15,634 nucleotides of DNA from Chloroflexota bacterium (GTDB taxonomy: Bacteria > Chloroflexota > UBA6077 > FW602-bin22 > JACPQP01), in NCBI GenBank assembly GCA_016190465.1, contig JACPQP010000536.1, positions 1 through 15,634 on the forward strand, written 5' to 3'. The translations under genes and the position numbers were made by a program. Below, in pieces: positions 14,283-15,634 of this stretch (its first letter is position 1; every line of letters starts with the position of its first letter). A model generated the notes under the pieces. It was given only the letters and a program-made list of their open reading frames with translations, was not told the DNA's origin and made no database searches.

Positions 14283-14479
14283 ATCTCCTGCCCGATGGCG
14301 TCCATGACGTCGTCCATCTGGCGGTAGCGCCGGTCGGGCACGGCCTGGAGCACACGAACCACCGCGTCCGGTGCGCCGTTCCGCCTCGCGCACTCGACGA
14401 TCTCTTGCCGGGTCGCCGGCAGGTCAAGCCCGTCAAGGTAGCTAACCACTGTTTGAGTCGAGAGCGTGCGCTCGGACAT
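14279..14479 (-). CDS. DUF2795 family small protein
   Basis: The product has 66 residues and is complete. It matches the DUF2795 pattern of a short all-helical domain: YLDGLDLPATRQEIVECARRNGA at 14-36, followed by VLQAVPDRRYRQMDDVMDAIG at 43-63. The family is common in actinobacteria, cyanobacteria and Chloroflexota and has no established biochemical function. The start ATG at 14479 is preceded by GGGGGTGA, a good ribosome binding site. The gene ends tail-to-tail with the DHp-like gene: the bases TTAG at 14279-14282 contain both stops (TAA on minus, TAG on plus). A strong palindrome lies just upstream at 14501-14549. Confidence 0.85.
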   Translation of the reverse strand: MSERTLSTQTVVSYLDGLDLPATRQEIVECARRNGAPDAVVRVLQAVPDRRYRQMDDVMDAIGQEI

Positions 14480-14500
14480 CAGCTCACCCCCTTTTGGGTG

Positions 14501-14549
14501 TCAGAGGCCAGGGGTCGGGAGCCGGGGGCACCCGACCCCTGGCCCCTGA
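14501..14549. repeat. GC-rich REP-like palindrome upstream of the DUF2795 and PHP genes
   Basis: Arms of 19 bases (14501-14519, TCAGAGGCCAGGGGTCGGG, and 14531-14549) pair with a single mismatch (14505/14545) around an 11-base loop. It lies between two divergently transcribed genes, so it is not a simple terminator for either. The CCGACCCCTGGCC core looks like a dispersed intergenic repeat. A regulatory role is possible but not shown. Confidence 0.7.
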
Positions 14550-14582
14550 ATTCCGCAAATCCTGTGCCGAGGGCGATATGCG

Positions 14583-15476
14583 ATGATCGTGCAGCCTTGG
14601 GTCTTGCTCGAGCGGACGCTCGCCGGATCGGCCGGCGGGGTCGACCTCCACAGCCACAGCACGCATTCCGACGGCCACTGGTCCCCGACCGCGCTGGTCG
14701 AGGATATGAGTCGCCAGGGAATCACCGTCTGCGCACTGACCGACCACGATACGGTCTCCGGGCTCCCCGAGGCGCTCGCCGCCGCGGGCGAATGGGAGGT
14801 CGCCCCGGTCACCGGCGCCGAGCTCAGTCTCTCGTTGGGGAAGCGCCTGTTCCATATCCTGTGCTACGACGTCGACCCGGCCGCGCCGATGTGGGCCGGT
14901 TTTGCCCGGCTGCGCGCCGAGCGGCAGGCGATCTACACCCGGGCGCTGCTGGACGAGTTACGTCGGCGTGGCCACAGCCCAAACGAGCAGGCGGCGATCG
15001 GACCGGATGGCGAATTCGTGGCCAACGCGGCGGCCATCGCCCTGCACGCCGGTGGCGCAGCGCCGACTGTTGAGGATGCCGGCCGGCTCCTGCGGTCGGT
15101 CGTGCCGGTTCGACCGGTTGAGCTGCTCTACGTGGACGTCGAGCGGCTTTGCGCGATCCTCCCACCTGGCTTTGGCGTCTGGGTCGTCGGCCATCCGGCT
15201 CGGCAGCAGGCGCAGGTCTCGGATCGGCTGACCGAAGCCGACCTCGCGGGTCTCCGCACGGCGCTCCCGATCGTCGGGCTCGAGGCGCACCACCCGTACC
15301 ACTCGCCCGCCGACGTGGCCTCGTACACCGCGATGGCCGCGCGACACGGGCTGCTCGTCACCTGCGGCTCGGACGCCCACGGCTGGCGGGTGAACCGGCC
15401 ACCCATCTCCTACTCTCCATCCCTCTGCGCCGGCTTCCTCCAGTTCATTCTGGAGCGACAGCGCGTCGCCACCTGA
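14583..15476 (+). CDS. PHP-domain metal-dependent phosphoesterase
   Basis: The product has 297 residues and shows the PHP metal-binding motifs in order: DLHSHSTHSDG (Asp21, His23, His25, Asp30), LTDHDT (Asp54-His55-Asp56), GAELSL (Glu80), GHPAR (His204), GLEAHHPYH (His236, His237) and CGSDAHG (Asp264, His266). The layout resembles the YciV/RNase AM group, which hydrolyses 3',5'-nucleoside bisphosphates or trims RNA 5' ends, but substrate cannot be assigned from motifs alone. It is cytoplasmic with no signal sequence. The start ATG at 14583 has GAGGG about 10 bases upstream; an ATG at 14578 is closed by a stop after two codons. It appears to be a single-gene unit followed by hairpins at 15509-15560. 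The motif set is complete, so the family call is firm. Confidence 0.92.
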   Translation: MIVQPWVLLERTLAGSAGGVDLHSHSTHSDGHWSPTALVEDMSRQGITVCALTDHDTVSGLPEALAAAGEWEVAPVTGAELSLSLGKRLFHILCYDVDPAAPMWAGFARLRAERQAIYTRALLDELRRRGHSPNEQAAIGPDGEFVANAAAIALHAGGAAPTVEDAGRLLRSVVPVRPVELLYVDVERLCAILPPGFGVWVVGHPARQQAQVSDRLTEADLAGLRTALPIVGLEAHHPYHSPADVASYTAMAARHGLLVTCGSDAHGWRVNRPPISYSPSLCAGFLQFILERQRVAT

Positions 15477-15508
15477 GCGGACTTATGTAGGTATCAGGAA
15501 GTTTTTGA

Positions 15509-15560
15509 GGGTTTTGGGGACACCCCAAACCCCGCCAGGACGGGCGGCGGCCCTTCCTGG
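15509..15560 (+). terminator. Two adjacent hairpins downstream of the PHP gene
   Basis: Hairpin 1 (15509-15532) pairs GGGTTT(T)GGGG with CCCCAAACCC over a 3-base ACA loop with one bulged T. Hairpin 2 (15535-15560) has 11-base arms, CCAGGACGGGC and GCCCTTCCTGG, with one mismatch and a 4-base loop. Neither is followed by a T-run, so intrinsic termination is unsure. They could be part of a dispersed repeat. The remaining bases to 15634 show no gene. Confidence 0.5.
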
Positions 15561-15634
15561 ACCTTCCCGGAGCCGTTAAGGGACTTTCCGCAACCCACTC
15601 TGAGCCGGGCCCGACGCGGGGAGAGGGGACGAGG

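Noticed and set aside
13674..14393. 239-codon minus-strand open frame
   Set aside because: It is antisense to the DHp-like gene, which has membrane helices and a conserved His helix, and it conflicts with the DUF2795 gene.
13724..15073. 449-codon plus-strand frame spanning several genes
   Set aside because: It crosses the DHp, DUF2795 and PHP genes out of frame and reads through the 14501-14549 palindrome. Its composition is Arg/Pro-rich.

Overview
The window is GC-rich and densely coded, and it looks like a chromosomal segment of a Chloroflexota bacterium or a close relative. That is an inference from gene style, because no rRNA or other taxonomic marker is present. The supporting features are a solute-binding lipoprotein with a long Pro/Ala/Thr/Lys linker, a regulator joining a sigma-region-4-like helix-turn-helix to a receiver, a hybrid kinase whose last receiver has a diverged tail, a DUF2795 protein, and GC-rich intergenic palindromes.

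Positions 1-1832 hold the 3' part of a large RCC1-repeat/RHS-repeat surface protein. It is cut by the left edge and stopped by a TAG inside the conserved RHS C-terminal motif; the rest of that motif is readable after the stop. Positions 1939-2871 (+) encode a membrane-anchored TIM-barrel protein resembling a glycosidase. A 25-bp-arm palindrome at 2831-2883 supplies its last codons and its stop, and it separates this gene from the convergent operon.

Positions 9830 down to 2901 (-) form one six-gene operon: sugar-type ABC solute-binding lipoprotein, two ABC permeases (GTGA overlap), a type I sulfatase, a nitrilase-superfamily amidase and a zinc-less medium-chain dehydrogenase. No ABC ATPase and no sulfatase-maturing enzyme lie in the window. 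The layout suggests uptake of an organic, possibly sulfated, compound followed by cytoplasmic sulfate-ester cleavage, C-N bond hydrolysis and oxidation. The substrate is unknown. A hairpin in the gap after the binding-protein gene may set the binding-protein to permease ratio.

Positions 10039-14479 are a signalling block. A membrane hybrid histidine kinase with two receivers, each lacking one conserved residue (+), converges with and overlaps by 119 bp a regulator on the other strand. That regulator has a sigma-region-4-like helix-turn-helix, a degenerate kinase ATPase fold and an intact receiver. Divergent from the regulator is a small two-TM protein carrying only a histidine-phosphotransfer-like (DHp) segment, and it ends stop-to-stop with a DUF2795 gene. 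Together these hold complementary whole and broken phosphorelay parts, and this is the most unusual feature of the window.

Positions 14583-15476 (+) encode a PHP-family phosphoesterase. The final 158 bases are non-coding and contain two hairpins. I found no tRNA, rRNA, CRISPR array, transposase or replication origin.
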